A DNA stretch of 64,000 bases from Maribacter sp. MJ134 (GCF_003970695.1 NZ_CP034570.1:2542001-2606000), one strand, 5' to 3'. Positions 51,719-62,000 are shown, counted from the first letter of the stretch. Program-made: numbers and translations. The notes: generated by a model not told the origin, from the sequence alone.

Positions 51719-52147
51719 TTGAACCTTTCCGATTATATAAAGAGAAGAAACGGCGTACCAATGGGTGCAGCCAATTCACTGCGAAATATGCTGTATCGTT
51801 CATTGGGAGCAGGAAAGTTCTCCATATTTTGGAAATATTGGAATCCGATTTGGAGTTATTATTTGGGGAAATACATTTTTAAACCTCTTAAAATCATTTT
51901 TCCTCCGGCATTATCTCTATTAATAACTTTTATTTTCTGTGGATTTTTACATGATTTAGTAATCATGTTGTTAAGACGGGATTTTACATTGCTATTGACT
52001 CCGTGGTTTTTGTTTATGGGTTTTTGCGTGATTATAGGAGATTATGCTAAAATAGACTATTCAAATTTCCCATGGATAATTCGAGCTTCCATAAACATAC
52101 TTATCATATCCTGCTGTTTATTCTTTGCTTATCAAGTAAAAGTCTAA
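51719..52147 (+). CDS. Short MBOAT/acyltransferase-like membrane protein
   Basis: 142 residues starting at TTG. The N-terminus (RRNGVPMGAANSLRNMLYRS) and the helix with a conserved His (FIFCGFLHDLVIML) resemble the acyltransferase motif of MBOAT-type proteins, but the protein is far shorter than a full ~400-residue MBOAT, so it may be a distinct short family or a truncated one. Three or four transmembrane helices. Last element gene before the integrase, which is convergent. Confidence 0.6.
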   Translation: MNLSDYIKRRNGVPMGAANSLRNMLYRSLGAGKFSIFWKYWNPIWSYYLGKYIFKPLKIIFPPALSLLITFIFCGFLHDLVIMLLRRDFTLLLTPWFLFMGFCVIIGDYAKIDYSNFPWIIRASINILIISCCLFFAYQVKV

Positions 52148-52325
52148 CATTTAGGGGACTAATTGAATCGGAAGAGACACATTGCATTAATACAATCCTC
52201 ACTTAAAGCGCATTGTTATAAGAGTCTATTTGACTTATGCCGAGTTAATTTTTGCATTCTATAAAATCAAACAAATAATAGGACTGTTTTAAAATATACT
52301 AGCAAATAAATTATATCTAGAAGCT

Positions 52326-53564
52326 CTAATCTAGGCCCCACGCCTCTTTTAGTTTTTGAGCCGCTTCGTAATTCGAGATTTTCAGATAACGCCGAAAAGC
52401 CTTTTCGGATTTGTGTCCTGATATTTTCATAATCAATTGTACATCGATACCATTCAAATAAGCATTGGTGCAGAATGAACGCCTACAGGTGTGTGAACTG
52501 ATAAGCTTGTATTTTTTAAAAAGTTGCGCCTCTTTGATGGTGCCCCTTTTGTGTTCGATTTCAACTTTTTGGTGAAGTTCTGCCGCGTCGCCTAATTCTT
52601 TGATGCGTCGATTAAAGGTAAACGAATCAATATCGGGCGCATACCCCTTATACTTTTTTAATATCTCCTTGACCTGTTCTCGTAGCGGTATCACAATACG
52701 CCCAGAGGTTTTCTTTTGCCTGATATTTAAAAACCCATCGTTGTCCAAATATTCAGGTCGTATTCTTGAAATATCCGAAAACCGAAGTCCAGTCAAACAA
52801 CCAATGACAAAAAAATCTTTGACCTGTTCAAGTTCTTTATCCTCCTTACAATCAATTTTTGCAATAGCTTGAATCTCATTATCTGACAGATAGATATGGT
52901 CTACCTCTTCCTGAACGACTTTGAAGGCTGACAAATCTATCGACTGAATACGATTTCTGCGCATACGATCGTTTAAAAAGGCTTTGAGGTTTTTGACCAG
53001 TTTACCAATGGTGTTGTTCTTCATTCCAACACTCCCATTTCTTAGAGGAGCATGATAAGCGAGGTAATCCGTCCACTCTTGGTAAAAATTATAGTCAAAA
53101 GCATTGAAGTCGATAATGATTCCCGAGAATTCCTGAAATCCTTTTAGATGCTTTGTAAGGGAATTGTAATCCTTAATGACATCTTTGACTACCTTACCTC
53201 TTTTACTTTCTAAATAGTCCTCGAACTCATCAAAGAAATCTTGTAGCGGTTTTTGGTTTACCGATGGTTCACCATCTTCGAACTGTCTTTTAAAAAGCTT
53301 TTTGGATAGTGGTTTGTTTTGGTTTTGATATGTGGAAACAATTTGGCGCGCCAAAATGTCCATTTGCGTCAATTGTACAAATTCCGAACCCACTTCTTTA
53401 GACTTTTTAAGAAATGATTTTTCCCTGTTCCAATATCTTGTAGGAATTTCGATTCCAGTATCGATTTGAATTCTGGAATTGCGATTTTCATAGTATCGTA
53501 ATTTTACACTATGGGTTCCGTTTAGGTTCGGTTTGTCAGATATGTAAAACTTATAATTGTACAT
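52326..53564 (-). CDS. int: Tyrosine recombinase (integrase) of the element
   Basis: 412 residues from ATG at 53564 (MYNYKFYISDKPNLNG); a start at 53588 adds eight residues made of the GTGCCGCA repeats and is less likely. An N-terminal Arm-type region, a SAM-like core-binding domain (about 105-205) and the catalytic domain follow. With 53564 numbering the catalytic residues are Arg261 (GCLTGLRFSD), His358-x-x-Arg361 (SHTCRRSF), His384 (ISGHKSE) and Tyr393 (FRRYLKI). It integrates the element at the tRNA-Asp 3' end and, with an excisionase, excises it. About 140 bp separates it from attR. Confidence 0.93.
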   Translation of the reverse strand: MYNYKFYISDKPNLNGTHSVKLRYYENRNSRIQIDTGIEIPTRYWNREKSFLKKSKEVGSEFVQLTQMDILARQIVSTYQNQNKPLSKKLFKRQFEDGEPSVNQKPLQDFFDEFEDYLESKRGKVVKDVIKDYNSLTKHLKGFQEFSGIIIDFNAFDYNFYQEWTDYLAYHAPLRNGSVGMKNNTIGKLVKNLKAFLNDRMRRNRIQSIDLSAFKVVQEEVDHIYLSDNEIQAIAKIDCKEDKELEQVKDFFVIGCLTGLRFSDISRIRPEYLDNDGFLNIRQKKTSGRIVIPLREQVKEILKKYKGYAPDIDSFTFNRRIKELGDAAELHQKVEIEHKRGTIKEAQLFKKYKLISSHTCRRSFCTNAYLNGIDVQLIMKISGHKSEKAFRRYLKISNYEAAQKLKEAWGLD

Positions 53565-53592
53565 TAGCGTGCCGCATTCGTGCCGCATTTTT
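53565..53592 (+). repeat. Paired GTGCCGCA repeats near right end
   Basis: Two GTGCCGCA units (53569-53576 and 53580-53587, 11-bp period) then a T run, in the same orientation as the left-end pair at 16917-16936. They overlap the proposed leader of the integrase, so they may also control its expression. Confidence 0.5.
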
Positions 53593-53701
53593 CATGAAAA
53601 GTAGTGTTTTATAGTGTAAAATACAAATCCATATTTATTTAATAGTCTGATAATCAATAAAATAATGTATGTTAATGAAAAGTTAAACTACCGTGGAAGC
53701 A

Positions 53702-53717
53702 TCCCGTCCAGACCGCA
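53702..53717 (+). repeat. attR: right core repeat of integrated element
   Basis: Exact copy of the 16 bp at 16813-16828 (tRNA-Asp 3' end), same orientation. Beyond it the sequence returns to backbone. A weak hairpin with T run (about 53718-53747) is probably the displaced tRNA terminator. Confidence 0.9.
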
Positions 53718-54059
53718 AAAAGCCCTCAAGAAATTGGGAGCTTTTTTTGGTTGATTCTTTTTTAACACGAATTTTGATATTTCGCTTATACTTTTTAGAT
53801 AGCTCACCTGCCTCCCTGATATTTTTTATTTTCAGAGCGTATTCAAGACACTATTCCTAGTGATACAGTTACAAAAAACCTTATTACGCTAGTACTTTTA
53901 TCCCGATAAGAAATTTCAAAGGAAGCGAACGGGATTTCACTACCATAAACCACTTTTCAATAACCGATATTAAGGTTATTCCGAAAACTTATTGTAACCA
54001 TTAATGGTACAGGAAAACACTGTAGCATCCCTTTTCACTAATTAAAAACTATTGCTATA
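53718..54059. other. Backbone gap between attR and OYE gene
   Basis: Apart from the weak terminator-like hairpin at its start, I see no gene or RNA here. It is AT-rich and must hold the promoter of the OYE operon, but no consensus TAnnTTTG box is obvious. Confidence 0.5.
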
Positions 54060-55172
54060 ATGAAAGAACAAGAATTACTACAACCATACACTTTAGGGGA
54101 TTTAGAACTACCGAATAGAGTCGTCATGGCACCCATGACCAGAAGTCGCGCTGATAATAAGCATAACAAACCTACAAGCGACTTACATGGCGTCTATTAT
54201 AAACAACGGGCAAGTGCTGGCCTTGTCATTACGGAGGGTGCTCAAATATCAAAAGAAGCGGTAGGGTATGTCAATACCGCAGGCATTCATAGTAAAGAAC
54301 AGGTAGAAGGCTGGAAACAAGTAACCAAGGAAATACACGAAGCGGGTGGCCGAATTTATATTCAGCTTTGGCATGTTGGCCGTATCTCGCATCCAGATTT
54401 TCACGAAGGGGAGTTGCCTCTAGCCCCATCTGCCCTGAACCCGGAATCTGAAGTATATACGCCAGAGGGCCAAAAAGAGACCGTTGTACCCAAGGCCATG
54501 ACCAAGCAAGATATTCAACGAACGATTAACGATTTTAAACTAGCCGCAGCAAATGCCATGGAAGCAGGATTCGATGGTGTTGAGATACATGCATCCAACG
54601 GATATTTGCTACATCAATTTTTCAATAGTACCTCCAACAAAAGAACGGACGAGTACGGAGGTTCGCATGAAAATAAATCGCGCATTCTTTTTGAAGTAAT
54701 CGACGCCATCAAAGAGGTGATGCCTACTCATAAAATTGGGGTTCGCTTAAATCCCTCATTAAATGGCATTTTTGGAATGACCATGGATGAGGATACCATA
54801 CCCACGTTCGACTTTATCATCAAAAAACTAAGCAGCGATTATGATTTGGCTTACTTGCATCTCTCGGAACCTTTCAATGATGTTTCCGATATCCCCTACG
54901 CGGAAACCGAAATTGCCAAAAGATACCGTCCCATGTACGATGGCACCTTAATGATAAACGCAGGCTTCGACCAAGAAAAAGGCAATGCTGTCATTAAGCG
55001 CGGTGACGCAGATTTAGTGGCCTACGGAAAACTTTTCATCTCCAATCCGGATTTAGTAGAACGTTTTGAGAATAATTTAGAATTGGCACCATGGGACAAC
55101 GATACCTTTTATACTACTGGAAAGGAAGGATATATAGACTACCCTAAAGCAAAAGCGACACAAGAAGCGTAA
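54060..55172 (+). CDS. Old yellow enzyme family alkene reductase (NemA-like)
   Basis: 370 residues, an FMN-binding TIM barrel. The start LGDLELPNRVVMAPMTRSRA is the FMN-binding first strand of OYE, and the active site motif IHASNGYLLHQFF (His and Asn pair is seen as H-x-x-N here) is followed by NKRTDEYGGSHENKSR. The family uses NADPH to reduce activated alkenes, nitro compounds and electrophilic toxins. The next gene (aldehyde dehydrogenase) is 30 bp downstream and an NmrA-like gene follows it: a detoxification operon. Confidence 0.92.
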   Translation: MKEQELLQPYTLGDLELPNRVVMAPMTRSRADNKHNKPTSDLHGVYYKQRASAGLVITEGAQISKEAVGYVNTAGIHSKEQVEGWKQVTKEIHEAGGRIYIQLWHVGRISHPDFHEGELPLAPSALNPESEVYTPEGQKETVVPKAMTKQDIQRTINDFKLAAANAMEAGFDGVEIHASNGYLLHQFFNSTSNKRTDEYGGSHENKSRILFEVIDAIKEVMPTHKIGVRLNPSLNGIFGMTMDEDTIPTFDFIIKKLSSDYDLAYLHLSEPFNDVSDIPYAETEIAKRYRPMYDGTLMINAGFDQEKGNAVIKRGDADLVAYGKLFISNPDLVERFENNLELAPWDNDTFYTTGKEGYIDYPKAKATQEA

Positions 55173-55202
55173 TTCGATCTAAGTCAATAAAAAACAAAGA
55201 AC

Positions 55203-56588
55203 ATGAGTAAGACAGAAACGGGATTTGATACTATAAATCCTACAACAGAGGATAAAATTGTACACTATGATTATATGTCAGAGCGCACGGCACTACTAGC
55301 TGTGGAAGACTGTCATAAGGCCTTTGAAAATTGGAAATTAACGACTTTGGAAGAACGTGCGGAAATTATAAAATCCGTAGGTAAGACCTTGAAAAAAAAC
55401 AAGGACTCGTACGCCCAATTGATGACACAAGAAATGGGTAAACTACTAAAACAAAGTCATCAAGAAATTGAATTGTGTATCGGCATTTGTAACTACACCG
55501 CATCAGAGGGTTTAAAACAATTACAAGAAGAACATAGAACCTTACAAGATGGTGGTAAGGGAACCATAATTTATTCGCCCATAGGCGTAATTTATGGGAT
55601 ACAGCCGTGGAATTTTCCGCTTTATCAGGCCATACGCTATTCTATTGCAAATATTATGGCAGGTAATGGAGTATTATTGAAGCACGCAAAGAACGTAACC
55701 GGCAGTGCATTGAAGCTCAGCGAAATTTTTGAAGAAGCGGGATTGCCCAAAGACGTTTTTAAAGTGCTGATCATAAACCATGATGTCTCCGATAAAATCA
55801 TTGAAAGCAATTTTGTTAGGGGAGTCACCTTAACCGGTAGTTCCGACGCCGGAAGATATGTGGCCAAAAAATCTGCGGAAGTTTTAAAAAAGACAGTATT
55901 AGAACTTGGCAGTAATGATGCCTACCTTGTTCTAGATGATGCTGATGTAGATTTAGCAGCTAAGACATGTGCCAAAGGACGACTCTATAACAACGGACAA
56001 ACCTGCGTAGCAGCAAAAAGATTTATCGTGGTTGATGCTGTTTACGAAGAATTCAAGGAAAAATTCGTGGATACTATGAAAGCTATGAAAATGGGAAATC
56101 CTACGGAGGAAGCCGCTGACCTTGGCCCTATTGCCAGAAAGGACCTCAGGGAAGAGCTACACCAAAAAGTGTTGGACAGCGTAGCAAAGGGTGCAACGAT
56201 TCTATGCGGTGGAGAAATCCCCGACATGACCGGTTTTTACTATCCATCTACGGTAATCGGCGATGTAAAACCAAATCAACCGGCTTATGAAGAAGAACTC
56301 TTTGGTCCGGTTGCTTCACTAATCAAGGCCAAGGATAATGAAGATGCCATGCGCATTGCCAACGACAGTAAATTTGGTCTCGGGGGAGGAATATTTAGTA
56401 GAGACGAGGATAGAGCAATGGAATTGGCCAAAAATCATTTCGATACTGGGATGGTTAATATCAACTCCTTTGGTCTGGCACATCCGAACATGCCTTTTGG
56501 TGGTGTAAAAGAATCCGGTTACGGAAGAGAACACGGAGGCTTTGGAATAAGGGAATTTGTAAATGTAAAATCGATTACAAGATCATAA
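55203..56588 (+). CDS. Aldehyde dehydrogenase, succinate-semialdehyde type
   Basis: 461 residues of the ALDH fold. The oxyanion Asn137 is in QPWNFPL, the general base Glu234 in VLELGSNDAYL, and the nucleophile Cys268 in NNGQTCVAAKRFI. It resembles the NAD(P)-dependent succinate-semialdehyde dehydrogenase (Sad/YneI) group, but the substrate is not certain from sequence. It follows the OYE gene by 30 bp and precedes an NmrA-like gene by 15 bp, so it probably oxidises an aldehyde produced or met in the same response. Confidence 0.9.
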   Translation: MSKTETGFDTINPTTEDKIVHYDYMSERTALLAVEDCHKAFENWKLTTLEERAEIIKSVGKTLKKNKDSYAQLMTQEMGKLLKQSHQEIELCIGICNYTASEGLKQLQEEHRTLQDGGKGTIIYSPIGVIYGIQPWNFPLYQAIRYSIANIMAGNGVLLKHAKNVTGSALKLSEIFEEAGLPKDVFKVLIINHDVSDKIIESNFVRGVTLTGSSDAGRYVAKKSAEVLKKTVLELGSNDAYLVLDDADVDLAAKTCAKGRLYNNGQTCVAAKRFIVVDAVYEEFKEKFVDTMKAMKMGNPTEEAADLGPIARKDLREELHQKVLDSVAKGATILCGGEIPDMTGFYYPSTVIGDVKPNQPAYEEELFGPVASLIKAKDNEDAMRIANDSKFGLGGGIFSRDEDRAMELAKNHFDTGMVNINSFGLAHPNMPFGGVKESGYGREHGGFGIREFVNVKSITRS

Positions 56589-56603
56589 TAAAAAAGAAAA
56601 AAT

Positions 56604-57227
56604 ATGGAAAATATATTAGTAGTCGGTGCTACGGGCACCACTGGAAAAAAAGTTGTTCGCTTACTTAAAGAATCTCAGTATTTTGAACCTATTGCTATGG
56701 TCAGAAAGGAGAGCCAATCAGTAGAGTTCAAAGCGCATCAAGTGAAAACGGTTCATGGTGATCTAGAAAATGATGTTTCCCATACCGTTGAAAACATTGA
56801 CAAAATCATTTTCGCCGCTGGCTCGGGAGGAAAGAAAGTGGTTGAAATAGACCAAGAGGGCGCCAAGAAAATGGTTGATGCTGCACGCAACGCAGGCGTT
56901 AAGAAGTTTGTAATGCTCAGCTCCATGGGTGCCGATGCCCCAGAAAAAGCTAGCGAGCTTAAGGAATATCTTAGAGCCAAGCATAACGCGGACGAATACC
57001 TAAAGTCTAGCTCCGTACCCTACACTATCGTAAGACCTGGCGCCTTGACCAATGAAAAAGGTTCTGGGAAAATAACCTTAGGAAAATCAATTGCAAAAGA
57101 TGGGTCCATAAGTCGTGCAGATGTAGCGCAAGTACTCTCCAGAGTACTACATGATGACACCTCTAAGAACAAAACCTTTGAAATATTGTCGGGCGATACC
57201 ATTATCGGTGAAGCTTTACCCAATTAA
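56604..57227 (+). CDS. NAD(P)-binding NmrA-like oxidoreductase
   Basis: 207 residues. The Rossmann motif LVVGATGTTGKKVV opens the protein, and MVDAARNAGVKKFVMLSSMG with YTIVRPGALTNEKGSG is the SDR_a5/NmrA-type core. Compact, without a C-terminal extension. Third gene of the OYE-ALDH operon. It is a probable NADPH-dependent reductase or redox sensor; no substrate is visible. Confidence 0.88.
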   Translation: MENILVVGATGTTGKKVVRLLKESQYFEPIAMVRKESQSVEFKAHQVKTVHGDLENDVSHTVENIDKIIFAAGSGGKKVVEIDQEGAKKMVDAARNAGVKKFVMLSSMGADAPEKASELKEYLRAKHNADEYLKSSSVPYTIVRPGALTNEKGSGKITLGKSIAKDGSISRADVAQVLSRVLHDDTSKNKTFEILSGDTIIGEALPN

Positions 57228-57361
57228 TATCGTCGATGTAGATGGCAAAAATTAAGCAAAATCAAAAAGTAAATCATCTAATATAACATTTGAACAGTTT
57301 ATTAAGAAAGAACCTTATGTACAGAATTGTCGTATATATGTAGTAAATGGAATAACACCGT

Positions 57362-57538
57362 ATGAGAACAGTTATGAAGTATAAAAAATGGTTTATCCTG
57401 TTCCTTATAGCATGGATAAATCTTTACATGATCTTTTGGATTACCAAACAGTATGGTTATCAAGGATTTTTACTGTCATTGCTCCCAACAGCTTTGCTTT
57501 TAATCAGTCTTAAAATCTTAAGAAAGAGAAAGAAATGA
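57362..57538 (+). CDS. Small two-helix membrane protein
   Basis: 58 residues from ATG at 57362: KYKKWFILFLIAWINLYMIF forms one membrane helix and QGFLLSLLPTALLLISLKIL another, with a basic end (RKRKK). Composition and hydrophobicity look like a real small membrane protein. It lies alone in the 465-bp gap between the NmrA-like and GH5 genes. No family recognised. Confidence 0.5.
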   Translation: MRTVMKYKKWFILFLIAWINLYMIFWITKQYGYQGFLLSLLPTALLLISLKILRKRKK

Positions 57539-57698
57539 CCATCAAGCTTGGAAATAATAGGAACGGTCAAGTAATTGGAAAGACTTGAACAATAGACCCC
57601 ACTGTTAAGGAAGATGCTACATTTGTTTCAACTTATACATCATTTAGGATAGTTGTTCTCTTGATCTATTCCTAAATTTGTTAAAAAATTGATTGCTT

Positions 57699-58901
57699 AT
57701 GAAAAATTTACTGTTCTACACTACCTTGTTGGTATTTCTGTTTTCATGTGATTCCGATTCCGGTAGCATTACCATAATCCCAGAAGGCGAACAGATGGAA
57801 GAACCTATGGTGGAGGAAACTCCTGAAGAACCTGTTGGAGAAGAACCAACGGGAGGGGAGGAAGGTGCTGCAAGTGAATTTGATGATGGCACTTTTAGGA
57901 ATCTTTCTTCGTTTGATTTTACCGCAGACATGAAGACTGGATGGAATCTTGGAAATAGTTTAGATGCAGAGGGTCCTGATGAAACTTTTTGGGGAAATCC
58001 AGCAACAACTAAAGAAATGATCGATGCCGTCGCCGCAAGGGGCTTCAAAACTTTACGAATTCCTGTTACTTGGAGGTTTCATCAGGGTCCAGCACCTGAC
58101 TATACAGTAGAAGAGGCTTGGTTAGATAGGGTTGAAGAGGTAGTGAATTACGCCAGAGCCAATAATATGTACGCCATAGTCAATGTTCATCATGATGACC
58201 CCTGGATTATACCAACCGCAGCAGAAACAGCCGAAGTAAGTGATAGACTAGGCAAATTATGGACACAAATTGCCAATAGATTTAGAAAATATAGTGACTA
58301 CGTCATCTTCGAAACCTTAAATGAGCCAAGACACGAGAATACCCCAAATGAATGGAACGGAGGAACAGCCGAAGGAAGAGCGGCCGTTAACCAATACCAC
58401 CAAGTAAGTTTAGATGCCATACGCGCAACAGGAGGGAATAATATTTTACGTCAAATTATGATTTCTACCTATGCGGCAAGTACACTTCCTGTGGCTATGG
58501 ATGCCCTTATCGTACCTAACGATGACCCAAGAACATTAATATCACTACATTCCTATTTTCCTTTTCCTTTTACTTTAGAAGGTACGGACCAAACTTGGGG
58601 ATCTACCGATGACAGAACACAACTTACGATGGAGATGAACCGGATTAAAGCAAAATTTACTGACAACGGTAAAGCAGTGGTTTTGGGGGAATGGAGTTCT
58701 GGAAATCAAAATAACTTAGCCGACCGTTTAGAACATGCTTCCTTCTACGCCGAAGCAGCTGCTGAAAGAGGTTTCGCAAGTATTTGGTGGGATAACGGTA
58801 ATAGTGGCGTATCTAATGATGGCCTTGCTATATTTAATAGAACAAACATAACATGGCCATTCGGTAATATAGCCGATGCCATTATCGAGCCTAATAATTA
58901 A
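57699..58901 (+). CDS. GH5 endoglucanase lipoprotein (subfamily 4-like)
   Basis: 400 residues from ATG at 57699. A lipobox (LFSC, Cys17) is followed by a Pro/Glu/Gly-rich linker (~25-60) that lifts the enzyme from the membrane. The GH5 barrel has GWNLGNSLDAE, the general acid in ETLNEPRHEN (Glu209) and the nucleophile in VLGEWSSG (Glu331), with NVHHDDPW and SLHSYFPFPF between; this set suggests GH5_4. It probably acts at the cell surface on beta-glucans such as cellulose, mixed-linkage glucan or xyloglucan. Beside the second SusD locus, it may serve that locus. Confidence 0.92.
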   Translation: MKNLLFYTTLLVFLFSCDSDSGSITIIPEGEQMEEPMVEETPEEPVGEEPTGGEEGAASEFDDGTFRNLSSFDFTADMKTGWNLGNSLDAEGPDETFWGNPATTKEMIDAVAARGFKTLRIPVTWRFHQGPAPDYTVEEAWLDRVEEVVNYARANNMYAIVNVHHDDPWIIPTAAETAEVSDRLGKLWTQIANRFRKYSDYVIFETLNEPRHENTPNEWNGGTAEGRAAVNQYHQVSLDAIRATGGNNILRQIMISTYAASTLPVAMDALIVPNDDPRTLISLHSYFPFPFTLEGTDQTWGSTDDRTQLTMEMNRIKAKFTDNGKAVVLGEWSSGNQNNLADRLEHASFYAEAAAERGFASIWWDNGNSGVSNDGLAIFNRTNITWPFGNIADAIIEPNN

Positions 58902-58925
58902 GGTAAAATACAAGTATAAACTAAA

Positions 58926-58954
58926 AAAGGCGAGCCAAAAGCTTGTCTTTTTTG
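58926..58954 (+). terminator. Terminator after GH5 gene
   Basis: A 10-bp stem with two G-T wobbles (58926-58935 with 58941-58950), 5-base loop and T run. It lies between two convergent genes and may also serve the minus strand. Confidence 0.75.
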
Positions 58955-59001
58955 GTTTAAATATTTGACTACTTTAAAAAATTAAGGTAGCCTAGATGGT
59001 A

Positions 59002-62000
59002 CTAAATTTTCAAATTATTAGCTACTCTAATAAACTTCAAAAAATCATTATTCTTGGCTACAATAATATAGCTTTTACCCTTTACATTGATAAGACCTAA
59101 ATCTTTTACATCACCGTCCATATAAAGTCCATTTTCTTTGGGTTGTTGTACAATAAAGCCGCCTTCTCCTAAACCTTTAAGGAATGTTCCGTGACCAGCA
59201 TCCGCTCTTGGAGTTTCCACCTCAGAAGCGTAAAGGTTACCGCCAAGGACAATATCCTTAATGCCGTCAGCGTCAAAATCTTTTACAAGAATTTGGTTGG
59301 TTGGAGCAATTTGAGCTCTTATCGGTAAATCTTGTCTTACAAATGTACCTCCCTCATTAATGAATATAGCACTTTTAAAAGAAGAGACTTGGTAGTGAAT
59401 ACTGTTTTCAAGCTTTTCTTCATCATAAATATCGACCAAAGTAGCTTTAGAAAAAGTATCATAATCTTCAAACTTTTTCTTAATGGAAGGCATTTGCTGA
59501 GAAGAACATTCTCTTCCTCTTACAGGATATTGTTCCCCTTCATTATAATAACTTAAAACAATATCGTTGGTCTTGTTGCCGTCAAAATCATTCAAAAACA
59601 CATCAAAGGTTTCTTTTTCCTTAGCCTTGTATTTATAATTTTCACCAAGGTTTCCAGCAATTAAATCTAAATCCCCATCATTGTCCACATCATCGGCTTT
59701 TAAACTAAACCACCATCCTCTAGTAGTCTCATCCAAACCTAATTCGTCCGTTGTTTCTTTAAATTTTTTCCCATTCAAATTCTTAAAAATCCTAAGTTTC
59801 ATCCACTCTCCAGTTATGGCCAAGTCTTGCCATCCATCATTATCATAGTCCATCCACTGAGCGGAGGTCACAAGTCCCAAACGATTTAAAACAGGAAGTG
59901 TTTTTTTTGTTGCATCTATAAACCTTACATTTCCTTTAGTACTTACATTTTCCAAAACATAGCTCGAAGCAGGATAAGGATAGTTGCCCGGTATGAGCCT
60001 CCCTCCTACAAACAGGTCTTTATCCCCGTCTTTATCAAAATCACAGGCATAGACCCTGCTGCCGCTGCTTATCATCACCGGAAGTGCATCTGTACGTTTC
60101 ATAAAAGTTCCGGTTCCATCGTTTACATAAAGCCTGTCTTGAAGCAAGGGAGAATTGGGGCCAAATTCATTACCGCCGCTTACAATGTACAAGTCATTGT
60201 CTCCATCGCTGTCCGCGTCAAAAATAAGCGCCCCTATATCTTCATGCATTCTATCTTTTAAGAGCAACTTTAGTTTTTGCTGTTCAAAAGAACCATCTTG
60301 ATTTTGATAAAACAATCCCCCAGGGTATTTGGAAGCCGCTCCCACATAAAAATCGTCCAAACCATCGCCATTTAAGTCCCCCACTGCCAAACCAGGCCCA
60401 AATTGTGAAGTTTTATGAGGTAAGAGCACTTCGTTCTTAAAATCATCGTAAGTATTCTCTTTGTGCTTGTAAAGGGCTAAGGTATCCGTATAGCTTTCGA
60501 ATAATTGATTCTTAGCAACAGGATGTTTAAATGTGTTTTTTGCCTCGTCTATTTGAAGTACCAAAGTGTTATTAGCTTTGACTTCGGTTAGTTTTTGTCT
60601 TTTTAAATTCGGCCAGACAACGATAAGGCTATCTATGCTACTATCTTTACCAAGGCCAAAATGTAATTTTGGTGCTACCGATGACTGAAACCCCCTGCTA
60701 AGTGTAACTTCTTGAACTTGGTGTTTGGTATTATGATATACATGCACTTTTGTTCCCAGACCATATCTATTTTCGGAACTCCCTTTAAAATTTAAAGTAA
60801 GATGGTTATTTAAATCAGCACTATGGTTTTGAAATACAGAAACCGTTTTATCGATGTTGTTGGTAATTATTTCTAAGTCCCCATCATTGTCCAAATCGGC
60901 ATACACCGCACCATTGGAAAAACCTTTGTCCTCGATACCCCATGCTTTATTTTTTCTTGAAAAAGTAAGGTCTCCATTGTTTTTAAAAATAAAATTGTCA
61001 ATAGGTTCAGAAGGAATTCGTTGGCTTTTAATCAATAAGCTATCCTTATGTTTTTTCTCACCTACAAGGCTATTGAAATAATCCTTGTTATTAATTTCAC
61101 GGCGCGTACCGTTAGAGACAAAAAGGTCTTTAAAGCCATCATTATCAAAATCTGCCATTAAGGGACCCCAACTCCAATCTGTGGAAGATACGCCTGCCAA
61201 CCTTGAGATATCCTTAAATTTTGGAATTCCTTTAAAGGTATGACCCGTATTCATTTGAAGGGCATTTTGCATATACTGGTATTGAAAACCAACACGTTCA
61301 ATATTAGCAAAAAGCTCAGGATTCATACTCGCCATATTTGCCTTAGCCCTTCGGTTAGAAGCCGCATCCATATCCATTTGTACAATATCTAAAAAACCGT
61401 CGTTATTGAAATCGGCGATATCAACACCCATTCCGTAAAAAGAGGTGTGCGAGGTCGCATTTTTAATTTCATCTACAAAGGTTCCATCTTTTTGATTGAT
61501 GTAGAGGCAGTCGGGAGTTCCAAAATCGTTGGAGATGTAAAGGTCTGTCCACCCATCATCATTTAAATCAGATGCCGTAACACTTAAAGAAAGGCTATAT
61601 AGTTTTACGCCCGATGTCTCAGTTATTTTTGTGAATTTCCCGTCATCGTTTCTATAGAGATTATCCGTCTCTATGTCAGTGACGCGGTCCATTCGCATTT
61701 TATAATTGTAACTGTTATACTCAAATGGCGTAATGGGATAGTTCGCTACGTACACATCTAAATCGCCGTCATTATCAAAGTCGAAAAAAGTAGCATCTAC
61801 ACTATTGCCAGCATCGTTTAAACCATAAAGGGCAGCCTCCTCTTTAAACGTGCTATCTCCTTGGTTAATAAATAGTTGGTTTTGCTTATTTCCTGATTGC
61901 CCGGCAACCAGACAGTAAATATCCAACAGGCCATCACCATTTACATCTGCCATGCTCGTACCTGTATACCATCTTTGATCTCCTCCTACCGAAGCAGTTA

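Larger units (their letters stand above)
16829..53701. mobile_element. Integrative mobilizable element inserted at tRNA-Asp (~36.9 kb)
   Basis: Bounded by the 16-bp direct repeats at 16813-16828 and 53702-53717. It contains a tyrosine recombinase at the right end (52326-53564), an excisionase-like HTH gene (32123-32413), mobC (31637-31984) and a relaxase (30601-31647). No VirB4/TraG/TraM-type conjugation genes are visible, so it is better called an IME or mobilizable genomic island than an ICE. Cargo: peptidase pair, type I R-M, AbiE-like pair, HipB-like locus, then signalling and stress genes. Both backbone flanks are polysaccharide/housekeeping genes, which fits recent insertion. Confidence 0.88.

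Noticed and set aside
16829..53701. Full integrative conjugative element (ICE)
   Set aside because: No TraG/VirB4-like ATPase, coupling protein or Tra membrane genes are visible in any frame; only mobC and a relaxase are present.
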